A model generated the notes under the pieces. It ran no database searches, was not told the DNA's origin, and saw only the letters and a list, made by a program, of their open reading frames with translations. From positions 816,001 through 880,000 of the forward strand of contig OY829540.1 of the NCBI GenBank assembly GCA_963691705.1: a DNA stretch of 64,000 nucleotides, written 5' to 3'. Numbering within the stretch: position 1 is the stretch's first letter; the number at the start of each line of letters is the position of its first letter. This stretch comes from Viola odorata. Taxonomy: Eukaryota; Streptophyta; Magnoliopsida; Malpighiales; Violaceae. Below, piece by piece: positions 43,206 through 55,500 of this stretch. A program made the translations under genes and the position numbers.

Positions 43206-43593
43206 TGATAAGATCCGGACTTCTCGAGAAGGATAGGTGAGGAAAATGGCCGTTCAGGATCTTCGTTCTGGGCGTCCGGTGTACTTGCAAAGCGCCGGAG
43301 GGGGTCTCCGGCGTAGACACTCTGATGCTTAAGTTAGTATGGCTATTCAAGATGGCAGGGGTTCGACTTGAAATCTTAGGCTTACCTTTTCACCTTGAAT
43401 GGTGAGGTATTTATAGGTAAAATATAGATGTTATCGCTAGGGGGTGGGTGTTATTTAGGGAAGATAACGCCCAAGTTCCTCAAGTGACGTCATGTCCTTC
43501 CTGGGATGGGATAATGCCGTTAGTATGGCTAGATAACGTATGATACCCCCCCGCCCCCGCCCCCGCTGATGTCGACCATCCTAGGATTCCGCG
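43206..43593 (-). repeat. LTR P, truncated, minus orientation
   Basis: Starts TGATAAGATCC (minus end GGATCTTATCA). It contains the hairpin GCCGGAGGGGGTCTCCGGC near 43291-43310 and TATTTATA near 43408 (minus TATAAATA). A GC-rich CCCCGCCCCCGCCCCCGCTG is followed by GTCGACCATCC, which matches the reverse complement of the G-run region of element I LTRs. It is cut at 43593 by element J. Confidence 0.65.
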
Positions 43594-44148
43594 TGATAAC
43601 AATCCACCTAAAAGAAAGGGTATTTTTGCCTATCACCCGGTGGGGAGAGGCATAGCTACTGTTTCACACCACCACGGTAGGGACTAGATCGCTACTTCCC
43701 CAAAGGCTAACGGGGCCCTACCGGCTCCTCTCACGGACCTCCTGCTTGGCTCGAAGAGTTATCTCACCCCTAGAGGAAACCACGCGTCAGGATTAACGCT
43801 CCGACCATTATCCTACCACGATAATATCTACCTAAACACCTACCGCCGAGGTAGCGTATCACGATAAGGGCGAATCACAGACCCTAACGCGAGCGATAGC
43901 TCCGTACCCGTTTACTCGGGCGGGAACACCCCTTTCTTCTATAAATACCTCCCCCACAAAGGAGGCAGGTAAGCGGACTTGACTGGCCAAAACTCTGCCA
44001 ATTTCAGTACACCTACTGACTTAAGCATCGGAGTGTTTCCACCGGAGACCCCCTCCGGCGCATTGCAGGTACCGTGGACCGTCGTGCACACTGATCCGAG
44101 AAGAGCTGCTCCGCCATACATCCTTCGGCAGAAGACAAATTATTATCA
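43594..44148 (+). repeat. 5' LTR of element J
   Basis: 555 bp. TATAAATA at 43940-43947. The hairpin CCGGAGACCCCCTCCGG near 44043-44059 is followed by GCATTGCAGGT. The same LTR family is found at 56991-57560 and, in minus orientation, at 62184-62754. Confidence 0.88.
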
Positions 44149-44233
44149 AATTGGTGCTTTCATTGAGAGCTTTGGTTCTATTAAGTGAGAATCCTTAATA
44201 ACCAAGCTCCTCCTCCCCGAAGCTAGAAGGATT

Positions 44234-46587
44234 ATGGCCTCGGAGTCAGATCCGGCGCTGTCCCGAACTTCCAACATCCCATACAACACCCGCAGACGCT
44301 TGTTTCCCTTTGCTACCTCTGATGCCCCCACCCCAGGGCAGGACGTCACTGCAGGAGACTTAGATCTTCCTCCTGGGTCAAGTGCAGAAGAAGTTACATT
44401 CCAGATTTGCTCTCCCTTCTCCCACATAGCAGGAACCAGCCATCCTACCCCCCAAGCGGGAAGATCTATGATGGGAGAAGCGGACAACCCTTTCGTGAAT
44501 TCAATAGCAGCTCTCCAAGCTCAACTAGATCAACTGACAGAAATGGCTACTGGATTTACTCCTCATGCCTCAAGACCTGGTGTGTCTTCCCAAGTGATTT
44601 TCACCCCGTCCCTTGTCACCGAACGACCCTTATCGCCCCAACAGTCTAGGGCACTCCCGTCCTCCTTACCTTTCCCCTTGGCTCCCATAAACGTCCCACC
44701 ATTCACGCGCGGACCTGCCGACCATTCTGGAAAATATAGGGGAGGAATCTCTATCCCCGAAGTAGTCCGCCAGCGTGACGAGTATAGGGAGCCCTGGGAT
44801 GATCGACGGGGAGATATAGTGAGAGATCCATCTCCTAGATACAGCGAGAGGTCTAGCAGCAGAAGTCGACGAGCTCGAACTCCAAGGAGCCGTAGTCGTT
44901 CTCCTAGGAGACATCAGGAATATGACCCTCAAAATCCCAGATACGACGCTGAAATTCCACATCAGCGTCAGCCTCGTAGGATCCCCGATGCTAACGCGGG
45001 TCATCCGTTCAGCTACCGTGTCAGGCACCACAGAGTCCATCGACATGTGAAACTCCTAGCAGAATCCTATGACGGCACAAAAGATCCCATTTCTCACCTC
45101 AATAAGGTGAAGGATTTCGTGCAATTCCAAACGCGCAGTGACGCAGCATTGTGCCAAATTTTCGTAATGACGCTGTCAGGAGTGGCACGTCTATGGTTCG
45201 AGGGGCTCCCCGCCGAGTCTATCGATAATTTTTCTCAGCTGGAAGAAAAATTCAAAAGTCGGTTTAGCACGGCTATTCCTATCAGAAAGTCAGCAGTTGC
45301 GCTGTTCGATATCCATCGAAAACCACAAGAATCGCTGAACGATTTGATCTTGAAATGTCCCTAACGCCGGGGGTCACTATCGATTTTGCGATTGAGGCCC
45401 TGAAACGCAATTGTCGATACAGTAAACTGAAAGATACGCTAACGGTGGACCCCCCAACGACCCTGGATGCATTGAGGTTGAAAGCGCATAACTATGCGAG
45501 AATGGAAGAGGAAGAAAATAGAGAATGGATCCGAGGCATGCCGGCAGACCCATATGTGGCCCATAACGTCTTGAACAGCAATGCCCCTGACGCTAAAGCC
45601 ACCGAGGATCCCGGGCAGCGGAAAGAACATAACACCAAGACTTCTAACCGACAGAGAGGAAATTTCTCAAAAGGAAGATCTGGAGGATCTCCCACTCGGA
45701 AGCAAACGGACCCGCCAAAGGGCCGGATATACGATCCTGACCTCCCATCTCTCATACTCCCAAGGGCGGAGATCTTAGCAATAGTCCAACAGAGAAATCT
45801 GCCTATCTGTTACCCAGCTCCCGTGAAACCAGGAGTAATCATGGGAGGAAGAGAAAATGCATACTGCAAATCCCATAAGGTCAAGGGACACTCAACGGAT
45901 GTATGCAGAGAGTTAAAATCGGCCATAGAGCGATTGGTCGAAGAGGGCTACCTTGGGGAATTTGCCACAAAGGCCAGGGAGGAAGCCAGAAACAACCCAA
46001 CTGGAAATACAACTGAGCAGAGGCAAGCGCCCTCGCATGCTACAGGGGTTAACGCAGTTCCCCTCGGGCCAAATAGAGAAGCGCTCGCTATCGATAGTGA
46101 CCAAATGCCCATGATAAATATCATTGCAGGGGGAGCACCCTATTGCGAGGAAATTACGCCGCAAACGCCCAACCCCGGAGAAAAGCGCAAACGGGAGAAC
46201 GCGCAAATGAAAATCGAGGCAATAAGCGCCTTAGACAGAATGATATTGTCTTTCTCAGAGGAGGACGAAAAAGGCATCGTTTTCCCGCATAATGACGCGA
46301 TGGTTGTAGCGCCCGTCATTGGAAGTCATGGGGTAAGAAGGACCCTTGTCGATAATGGGAGTGCAGTGAATCTATTTTCATTAGAAGCATACAACTTGAT
46401 GAAACGACCTGACGGTGAGCTATCGCCTTGCACAAGGCCAATTATTGGGATTGATGGAGTACCAATTCCGGTAGCCGGAATAACATCTCTGCCGGTGTAC
46501 TTCCGAGAAGACACATCCAAACGCTCCGAAGAGCTACTATTTCTGGTTGTAGACCTAACGTTACCGTATAACGCCATTTTAGGGTGA
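44234..46587 (+). pseudogene. J gag and protease
   Basis: ATG 44234 (MASESDPALSRTSN). The Arg/Ser-rich block SSRSRRARTPRSRSRSPRR precedes the gag domain: LLAESYDGTKDPISHLNKV, ALCQIFVMTLSGVARLWFEG and FKSRFSTAIPIRKSAV. A deletion of about 14 nt near 45343, compared with element I, shifts the frame; it resumes at MSLTPGVTIDFAIEALKR (45355). A zinc knuckle CKSHKVKGHSTDVC follows, then protease TLVDNGSAVNLFS near 46340. TGA at 46585-46587 lies in the AILGRPFL block (CGA-to-TGA). Gag and protease functions are as in element I. Confidence 0.85.
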
Positions 46588-48792
46588 CCATTCCTTAATC
46601 GTTTTGGAGTGGCCATATCTCAAAAACACCTGCGGATGAAATATCCCTCATGGGACGGCGTGGTCTCAATCAAAGGGGACCAAAAGTTGGCAGCCAAATG
46701 CTACTTACTTATGACTCAAAGGAGTTGTGATCGCTACGTTTGCGTGGCAGACGATCCTTTCGATGATAAAGAAGAAAAGCACACTCAGCTGCTAGATCAG
46801 ATGGTATCAATCCCTATCGGTAAGGATAGTGAAACGAATCTCTTAACCAGTGAGAAACTAAGCCTTGAAGAGAACGCGCAATTAATCCGGCTGTTGAGGA
46901 AATGCAAGGGAGAGTTTGCGTGGAAACCAGCGGACATGCCCGGAATCTCTCGGGAAGTCGAGGAACATCGGCTGAACGTTAGTCCTGACGCCAAGCCTGT
47001 TCAACAAAGGCGACGTGCCTTTTCATCGGAAAAGATAGCAGCCATCGAAAAGGAGTTGCTAAAGCTCACAGAGGCGGGGTTCATTCGAGAAGTCCAATAC
47101 CCGACCTGGCTAGCTAATCCTGTCTTAGTCCCAAAGCCTAACGGGGACTGGCGCATGTGCATCGACTTTACTGACCTAAATAATGCCTGTCCCAAGGACT
47201 GCTATCCCCTTCCGCGAATAGATCAGTTAGTCGATCAAACCGCTGGGTATGCTTATCTAAGCTCCCTAGATGCGAATTCCGGATATCACCAAATCCCTAT
47301 GGCCGTAGAGGACGAAGAAAAAACTGCCTTCATTACTCCTAGAGCTACATACTGCTATACTGTAATGCCGTTTGGGCTAAAGAATGCTGGTGCAACATTT
47401 CAGCGAATGGCAAACAAAGTTTTTGAAAATCAAATCGGGAGAAATGTAGAGGCCTACGTAGACGACATCCTGATCAAAAGTCGGAGTTTCAGAGAGCACC
47501 TCGCTGACTTGCAAGAAGTTTTCAATGTGATGAGAAAACACAAGATGAAGTTAAACCCACGGAAGTGCATGTTCGCATTCCAAACGGGAAAGTTCCTGGG
47601 CTATGTGGTCAGCCAGAAGGGCATCCAACCCAACCCGTCAAAGATAAAATCCATCCAGGATATGATATCCCCGCGAACTGTCAAAGAGATACAGAAGTTA
47701 ACCGGGCGCATCATTGCGTTGGGGCGATTCATATCTAAGCAAGGCTAGAGCTGTTTGCCTTTCTTCAAAGTCATCCGCAACAAGGCTCCTTTCGGATGGA
47801 CAGAGGAATGTGAGAAAGTGTTCGCAGGACTAAAAGCTTACCTATCATCAGATTTAGTGCTGACGAGGCCTGAGCCCGGCGACGAACTATATCTATATTT
47901 GGGAATAGCTGACGAGGTAGTCAGCGCCGTCCTCGTGCGAAGTGAAGAGCATGTGCATCGTCCTGTATTCTTCGTGAGTCACATATTGAAAGATGCCGAA
48001 CTGCGATACGCTCCTATCGAGAAGATAACACTCGCTCTAGTGCAAGCCACGAGAAAGATGGATCGATACTTCCAAGCCCACCCCGTCATTGTACTCACGG
48101 ACCAACCATTGAGAAGAATCTTCAGAAAACCTGAATCTTCAGGAAGAATGCTAATCTGGGCTATCGAGCTCGAACAATACGGGCTGCAATTCAAAGCTAG
48201 ACCAGCCGTTAAGGCCCAAGCGTTAGCTGACTTTATAGCTGAGTGCACATTCACAAAGGACACAAAGACAGATTTATTGGAGGAAGAAGTAGAAAGTCCA
48301 TGCCTACCGTCTCCGGAGACATATACAGATACGTGGATCATCCACGTGGATGGAGCAAAAAATCAAGAATTAGCGGGCGCAGGAGTTTTCTTAGTTGGAC
48401 CAAACGGCCTGGAGATGCGATACGCCATCAGAATCCTGCAGCCATTGTCGAACAATGCGGCTGAATACGAAGCGCTGCTGGCAGGACTCAGAATTGGAAA
48501 CAGTTTCTCTATCGGAGCCACTCCCGGTGGGGAGAAGGAAGACAGAACACGTTTAAAGATCCGAGGAGATTCCAAGCTAATAATGGATCAGGTTCTGGGG
48601 AACTCCCAAGCCAGAGAACCCATCATGGCCCAATACTTAGCCAAAGTGAAGCATGAGCTGTCAAAAATACAGGAAAAAGGCATCCTGGTCACCTTTGAGC
48701 ACATTCCTAGAGAAAACAATGAAGAGGCCGATAGCCTCACCAAGATGGCACACCCCGAAATCCTTGGGAGTGAAATCCTATTCTTATGGTAA
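46588..48792 (+). pseudogene. J RT and two RNase H domains; integrase absent
   Basis: Same frame as the end of gag. RT has WRMCIDFTDLNNACPKD, LSSLDANSGYHQIP, intact YVDD (47455-47466) and FGLKNAGATFQRM. One TAG at 47746-47748 (KQG-stop-SCLPFF; Glu in element I). RNase H covers 47760-48240. The second RNase H at 48340-48750 has HVDGAKNQE, AEYEALLAGL, IRGDSKLI and PRENNEEADSL. The frame then runs at about 48755 into the noncoding module (GGGAGTGAAATCCTATTC), and the whole integrase seen in element I (about 1.3 kb) is missing. Reverse transcription looks recoverable by one codon, but self-integration is not. Confidence 0.85.
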
Positions 48793-49000
48793 CCCCATAA
48801 GGAGAGGCACGCCCCAAGGAGAGACCAACTCCGTCCTGGAAGTGAAAATCCTATCCTTGTGGTAACCGTGCTCACATAGACGGCCCATAGAGACGAGGCA
48901 CGATTCCACGGACGCGAGGTACAACGCTTGGGGGTGAAAAGTCCTATCCTTGTGATGGCTGGTCCTGATCAGACAGCTCACTAAGACGAGGCACTCCCCA
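48757..49000 (+). repeat. Recurring 70-100 nt module downstream of J pol
   Basis: Three copies of GTGAAA-(A)(G)TCCTATCCTTGTG followed by GGCAC(G)(C)CCC ends, equivalent to 32400-32890 in element I. It follows the deletion junction directly. Confidence 0.6.
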
Positions 49001-49002
49001 AA

Positions 49003-49540
49003 GCCTATCTGTGGCGAAAGGAAACAAAGACATCCCAACTAGTAGCCGCGCGGTTGATACCCGGTGAAGCGATGTTGGAGCCTATCTGTGGCGAAAGGAA
49101 ACAAAGACATCCCAACTAGTAGCCCCGCGGTTGATACCCGGTGAAGCGATGTTGGAGCCTATCTGTGGCGAAAGGAAATAAAGACATCCCAACTAGTAGC
49201 CGCGCGGTTGATACCTGGTGAAGCGATGTTGGAGCCTATCTCTGGCGAAAGGAAATAAAGAAATCCTAACTAGTAGCCGCGCGGTTGATACCCGATGAAG
49301 CGATGTTGGAGCCTATCTGTGGCGAAAGGAAACAAAGACATCCCAACTAGTAGCCGCGCGGTTGATACCTGGCGAAGCGATGTTGGAGCCTATCTGTGGC
49401 GGAAAAGAAACAAAAGAAATCCTAACTAGTAGCCGCGCGGTTGATACCCGGTGAAGCGATGTTGGAGCCTATCTGTGGCAAAAAGAAACAAAAAAATCCT
49501 AACTAGTAGCCGCGCGATTGATACCCGGTGAAACGATGAC
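49003..49540 (+). repeat. 77-bp tandem repeat, seven copies
   Basis: Units start GCCTATCTGTGGCGAAAGGA at 49003, 49080, 49157, 49234, 49312, 49388 and 49467 (76-79 bp). Each contains CTAGTAGCCGCGCGGTTGAT and GGTGAAGCGATGTTGGA. No coding potential. Confidence 0.9.
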
Positions 49541-49928
49541 GGAAAGGTGACTATACTGCAACAACAACGTTGAGACAGATGTAAAGCCCCCTCTGACAAC
49601 GAGGGACGACAGGAATATGAGTGCAGCAGATGCGGAAGCAACACTGATTTACACTCAGAGAGACTATCGAAGGATATAACGGACATGCTACTTGAATGCA
49701 ACTGATGAAAAGCTAACAGGATACAACGCGAAATTATGCGTCTGTGGAAACCTAACGCCAAACGTCCCGTGCGGACAAGTGATCAAATGACATTATGAAG
49801 AAAAACAGATAAAAAACTTCTATCCAAAAAGAGTGGATTAGCCAAGTCAAGGCTCATATTGTTTGAAGTACAAAATATAGACGGGCCCGTCAGCCACGAA
49901 AATGTAAAACATCTAAACAACAAAAGGT
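49541..49928 (+). other. Spacer between J repeats and the orfD 3' end
   Basis: No feature recognised; presumably holds the 3' UTR of orfD on the minus strand. Confidence 0.5.
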
Positions 49929-52216
49929 CTAATGATTGGGCGGCGCGTTGACCCCTCCTTGCTGAGCAGCCTTCCACTGATAGAAACCGCTATCAGTAAT
50001 GGAGGAGGCTCTCTTGTCAAAATACGCAGAGAGATCTTCAATACGGAGCTCCTCAACTCCATAATGATGCATCACGGCTTCTGACATGATTCCCCCACCC
50101 TGCTCAAAGTACCAACGGTTCTTCTCAGCGTTAAGGGAGGAATCGGCAGAAAGCTCAGCATTCCTCTGTCTCTCCAGGCGCAGGCTATCCTCCTCCTGAG
50201 AGAGGCGTAGGGCCAGATCAGCACGTTGTCTCTTCTCCTCCTCCAAAGCTAACTTAGCGGCCTCCAACTCTTGTTTGACCGCGATAGCCTCTCCCTGAGC
50301 AGTCTCCATACTTTCGTTGGCAGCAGCAAGGGCATTTTCAGGACGCTATCGCTCTTCCAACAGCCTGTTTATCTCTCCTCGCCCGTTAGCTGCAGCTCTG
50401 GCATTCTCTTCATCCATATAGTGAAGATGGCAAAGCATAGAAAATGCCTGAGAGCGAAGGAAATTGATACGTCCCTGCTCGCCCCGAGCCACAAAGGCAT
50501 CCCTCTCTCTTGGAAGAGACAAAATCTCTGCTACCAGATAAGCGGTAGAGGAAATCACGGTCTCATGATCAGCATCGGCAGGAAACTGCAGAATACTGTC
50601 CCTAAAGGAGCGCAAGCTAACGTGATGAGTCGGCATGAGAGGAGGATCATAGGGAGAGATACCAACCATTAAGGCAGGAGCGAGCCCACCCCTCACAATA
50701 GGTGGATGAGGCATCGGAACAAAGAACAACGCACCAGGAGAAGCTGGCCGGCTAGAGAGACCCTCCACGTTAGGCATCGAGACCTCATTGCCTCCGGGCA
50801 CCTCAGGATTAAGGGCATCAGAATCATAGCCCGTTGGGGTGTGCGTGGAATGGATAGGAGAACCAGGAGGCACATGGGGTTGACCGCAAAAATCAACAGT
50901 TTCCGATTGATCAGCAGATACACCCTCGCCCCCAAGGGCACTCGAACTACGATTGGCGGCCGAGGAAGAAGGACTATTCGGGAGATCATAGTGAGCCTTC
51001 TTCTGACGCTCGCGAAGGACATCAGCGATACCCATATCTCCCTGGGAGGTAGAAGGGACAGAAGCAGCAACGACTTCCTAAATAATACAGAACGTGATAA
51101 GGAAACGGTGCAAAAAAGAAAGACTAAAGTTTTAAAAATGTTCACCTGAGTGGTGGAGGATGCAAGAGGAATCCCAACAGGAATCGGTTCAACCGTAGCC
51201 TCTGAAGAGACAACGGTCTGGGATGAAACGGATGGGGCAGCACGTGCTTTCCTAGGCCATTTCTGTCTTACAACCCGAGGGCCCGTAACGCTAGCGGTAG
51301 CAGTGGCCTCCCCTTCCTCAGCGTTAGCAGCAGCGGCAGCAGCAGCCCTAGCTTCAGCGATAGCTTTCTTTTTCGCCTCCTGTTTCCTCCTCCTTCGGAA
51401 ATACTCAGGCTCCCAACCAGGCGGAGGCACTGCACAATCACAAAACGTTAGCGTTAGTAATTCTTGACAACGTAAAAGAAAAAAGGTCAAACGCTCACCC
51501 TTCTTGCACTGTTCCACGGGCAACCCGTTGGCCACTTTTCGGGCATCAACGCTAAAATCAAATTGAAGCAGCGTCTTCAACCAGCCATCCTCCGGGTCGG
51601 AAAGGGGTTTCCGATGACCCCAAGCCCCATCTTTAATTGTTTCGTTGAAGCCAGTCCTCCACAACGGCTCAGGCAGATCAACAATAAAAAATTCCTCTTT
51701 CCAGTGAGGAATGGAAGACTCAATGCTCATTAGTTTCCAAGTAAAGGGCTTCAAGGAACCGTCTTCGTAGCGAGGCGATATCGATATCACCCCTTTACGG
51801 GAATATAATTGGAAAATGTCATGAAGCAACGCTAAGGTGGGAGATTCTATTCCCTTGAAACGACAGAGTGCGGTAAAAGCACTAACAACGCAAATCACGT
51901 TAGGACTCAACTGAGCCGGACCCAAATCAGAATCAGCCAACAACAATTTTACAAGCGGGTCAAGAGGGAGACGAAACCCATGATCGAAGAGCTTAGCATA
52001 CAACATTCTGCTATTTCCGGGCAAAATGTTGTTCAATCGAAGGGATTCAGAAGCAGGATGCACGGGATATTCCTTGGGAAATCGTGCAGAAAACCCAGCA
52101 AGCCTACGGTTAATTAAAGGCAGTGTGTACAAAGAAGTGGGAGTGGTATCAATTACTTCTTCCCCGGAGGACCTTTGAGGATCTCCTTCTTCAGAGGATT
52201 TCTTAGTTCTAGCCAT
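49929..52216 (-). pseudogene. J orfD: Transposase_28-like gene, three exons, one stop
   Basis: Exons 51499-52216 (ATG 52216, MARTKKSSEEGD), 51146-51429 and 49929-51077 join in phase to 717 codons. Exon 1: FDHGFRLPLDPLVKLLL, LGPAQLSPNVICVVSAF, SPRYEDGSLKPFTW and LPEPLWRTGFN. Exon 2: PPPGWEPEYFRRRRKQEAKK, then an Ala-rich run. Exon 3: LFFVPMPHPPI, SLRSFRDSIL and a long coiled coil (EEEKRQRADLALRLSQEEDS), ending APPNH. The only lesion seen is TAG at 50346-50348, at a likely Gln (CAG). The introns (69 and 68 bp) match those of I orfD in position and phase. Function unknown. Transcription would run antisense to pol from its own TATA-like box near 52323. Confidence 0.78.
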
Positions 52217-52322
52217 GGTCAACAAGGAAGAAACAAAGAGAAAAGGAAAAGGATGTGTACCTTATACCTTCGTGAAAGAGAATGCGAGGAGTCTTGAACC
52301 AGAAAGAGAGAGCAGCGCAAAG

Positions 52323-52330
52323 TATTTATC
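52323..52330 (-). promoter_or_regulatory. TATA-like box for J orfD
   Basis: GATAAATACT on the minus strand, about 107 nt upstream of the ATG at 52216. Confidence 0.4.
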
Positions 52331-52827
52331 CGAAGACGAAATAACGTATAAGGGAAAGATGGAAAAAGAAAAAGGGGTAGAAGAAACAATAGATATAACC
52401 CTGAAAGGGCGACCAGTCAGCAGCAGACACGTGGCGAAGCAACACGTCATAAAGTAAGGCACGCGCCAGAAGGTGCAAATTTGAAATAAGGACGAAACGC
52501 CTCTGCATTTGCAACTCCCTAGGAGACGCTCGCTCCAAACGCCCCTCTGAGGAAGGACACGTGTCTTCTTTCATCATTACCCTTCAAGTCGCATTAAATG
52601 AGGGACAGAGGGATTGATTAAAAAACATAAAAAGCAGCGCTGGCCTCGCCAAACGGCGCGATGGCACAAAAAGATAAAGAAGGAATAAACGGTAATATCA
52701 TACAGTGCGACAAAGGATACAAAGCGTCAGCATTATTACAGGAGAAACAATGTTCGAATGGTTTTCAAGAAATAAACAAAAGACAACAACAAGAAAAACA
52801 AGGAAAAGCCCAGCACCATCGCTAGCG

Positions 52828-55001
52828 TCAGACTTTCTCCCCCGAAGGGCCAGAAGAACCGCTGTCACCTTTGCTAATCTCACCCATCACGATAGACATG
52901 TAATCAGCTACCTGGGCCGGATCCGAAGGGTTACCTTTGAAACGGGATGCAAACCCAGAAACGAAGGCCTCCAGAACCCTCTTCCTCCATAACTCTTCCT
53001 TTAATGACGCCCTAACAGACCCCTCATCTCGAGCAAGTACCTCTTCGCGGAGAAAGAGATTCTTCTTCCTTTCTAGCGCCAATTCCGCCTCCAGAACTTC
53101 TACCTTGGCTTTCCCGATAGATTTTTCTCTGTCCAATTCCGCCTCCAGAACTTCTACCTTGGCTTTCCCGATAGATTTTTCTCTGTCCAATTCCTTTTGG
53201 GACAATTCACAGAGGCGCGTCAGCAATCTAGAATGCTCCACCGCCTTCTCTAGCTGCACCCTTGCAACACACAATGCGCTGGAAAAATTACGGGACTCGC
53301 GATCGTGAATTTCGAATTGATAATTTAGATGGCGGAAAAAGTCCAGAGAATCATTCAGAACATGGCGAAAGCGTGCCGAGGGAGGGAGTTGAAGAAATTC
53401 CTCTTTCTCCTTTTTGGAACCTAGCATCTCCCCTATCAAGGGTGCAGTAAACTCATCTCGAGAAAAAGGTTGGGGAACCCCGACAGCGCGAAGGGCGTCA
53501 AAGCAAAACCCTGCAAGATTCATACGGTAGGCTGGGATCCCGTCAGGACCAAGATTGATTGAGGGAGGTGGAGAAGAGCCCTGAGGAAAAATACTCTTGA
53601 AAGGAGTAAAAAACAGCTTCGGAGTAACCTTAGGCGGTAGCTCAGCAGTCGAATCCACCACAGGAGGTGTGACCACTACGTCAGGAATACAATGAGCAAT
53701 CGGAGAATCGGGAGCGTCAGATATGGGAGGAGGACATTCCATCGGTAGGCCCTCTCCCTCAAAAGAACAAGTTTTTTCCAACGCCTCAGCGGCTCCCGTT
53801 GGCTGAGAGGCGCCCGCCTCAGACAAAACAGCAGGCGTAGGAACAGTTGCCACATCCACAGGAGATGTCCCAGTAGCTTGTCCACTAGTGGCCACTCGAA
53901 GTTTTTTCCGACGCTGGGAAGCAGCAAGGGAAGAAGCATGGCAAAGGTCTGACTTAGCATCTGCATCCTCATCATCGCTAGTAATTACTGTCGTTGCGAC
54001 AGGCGTGGAGTCCGTCCCCGTGCGACGCTCCGGTAGCCAATTTTCCACAAAACGAGAAGTTCGCACAGAGCTAACGGGCCTTCGCCCTCCCCGGGCAACC
54101 GTTTTAGTTCTCTTCCTCGGAGGAGGAACGCTACCCCGACTTGAGCCCTCAGCCGAAGGCGAGGCCGGTAAAGTTTGAAGCGGTATTACGTTCAGAGGAG
54201 TACCAGCGTCACCTGGAAATCAACCGTTAGCTCCCTATAGCAAACAAAGTAGGCGAGGACCAAAGTAAAGAAAACATGGAAAGAAATAGGCTCACCCATA
54301 ATGCACTCTTCCAGAGGCTTGAACAGAGCAAAGGCGCGAATGCGGTAGTGGGTATTCTCGTCTAACAAAGCGTTAGCCTGGTCCAACTCAGTTCTGGACA
54401 AAATCGCGGGATTTGTCCAAACGGGACCTGCCAGTTCCTGATTAAAATTGATACGCCACAAACATGACGGTAGCTCCAGAACAAAGAAGCTGCTCTTCCA
54501 ATCAGCTACACCCTTCTTGAAGCCGTGAAAACGTTGCCAAAATGACTGCACGAGCGCATCATCCCACCGGGGAGTAATCTCGATTAAACAATTGTAGCAA
54601 ATCATGCTAAAGAATTTGCGAAACAAATTGATAGATGGGGAAAAAATGTTCTTCAACTCGCAAGCGCGAAGAAAAGCATAAACCGCACACTAAGAGGAAG
54701 GAGTTATCTGGGCAGGATTAAGGCTATACTCCCGCAGCAGAGTTAATATCGACTCATGAATGGGAAAGCGGAAACCATAAAGTAACATTTTAAAATAAAG
54801 AAGCCTACAGTGGCCCCACCCTGGATTATGAAGCCGCATATCACTTCCGGGAGTAGAAGGCTCATGCCCAGGAGGAAAGGTAATACCATGTTCCTCCAAT
54901 TCGGCTTTCAGAACCACATCGCAGGTAAAAATACTCGGTGATTGGGCAACCTCGGGATCCATGGGCCTAGAGATAATCTGGCGAGGTCTATTCCTAGCCA
55001 T
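52828..55001 (-). pseudogene. J orfC: Transposase_28-like gene, two exons, one stop
   Basis: Exons 54296-55001 (ATG 55001, MARNRPRQIISRP) and 52828-54212 join in phase 1 across an 83-bp GTGAGC...CAG intron, for 697 codons. Exon 1: LLYGFRFPIHESILTLL, LNPAQITPSS, TPRWDDALVQSF and LPSCLWRINFN, ending ECIMG. Exon 2: RKRTKTVARGG, RTSRFVENWLPERR, DSPIAHCIPDVV, LFFTPFKSIF, then a coiled coil and DPAQVADYMSIVMGEI. The coiled coil contains an 18-residue exact duplication (54-bp units 53081-53134 and 53135-53188). The only stop seen is TAG at 54690-54692, after QITPSS. Family function unknown. Confidence 0.78.
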
Positions 55002-55500
55002 AGCAAACCAACAAAAAAGGAAATCTGAGAGGGGACGAATTGATACCTTAAAGGAGAAGAATCGTAGAGAAATCGGCGGATAGTGACGAGCGGCCGAAAA
55101 GGTATTCGGAGAAGAAGACGAAGGAAGACAAGAAGGAAAATTCGAAGTGAGGGCAAAAGTTTTGAGAAATTGGAGAACGGCCCCTCTTAAAGGATAAAAA
55201 AATGCCACCGCATTAATTGAGTCACCAATCGGGCGAAGACGCGTGTAAAAGAAGTTGGCCACGTGGAAGCATAGTAAAGAAATTTGAAAAAATAGAAGTT
55301 ATTCGTCGAGACTCCCCAAAGGGGCGAGACAGTATTGACCCGGTCAGAGTAACCGCGAAGCGATTGCCTCAGTCAGTCCAACCGCTTGCGTTAGCTATCG
55401 CCAAGAACCAGCAGGCTAACGGAAGTAACGACAAAAAAGGAAAAATATAAAGCATTATTTTATTCATAAAACGCCAACAGGCGGGTACAATGCAAAACGG

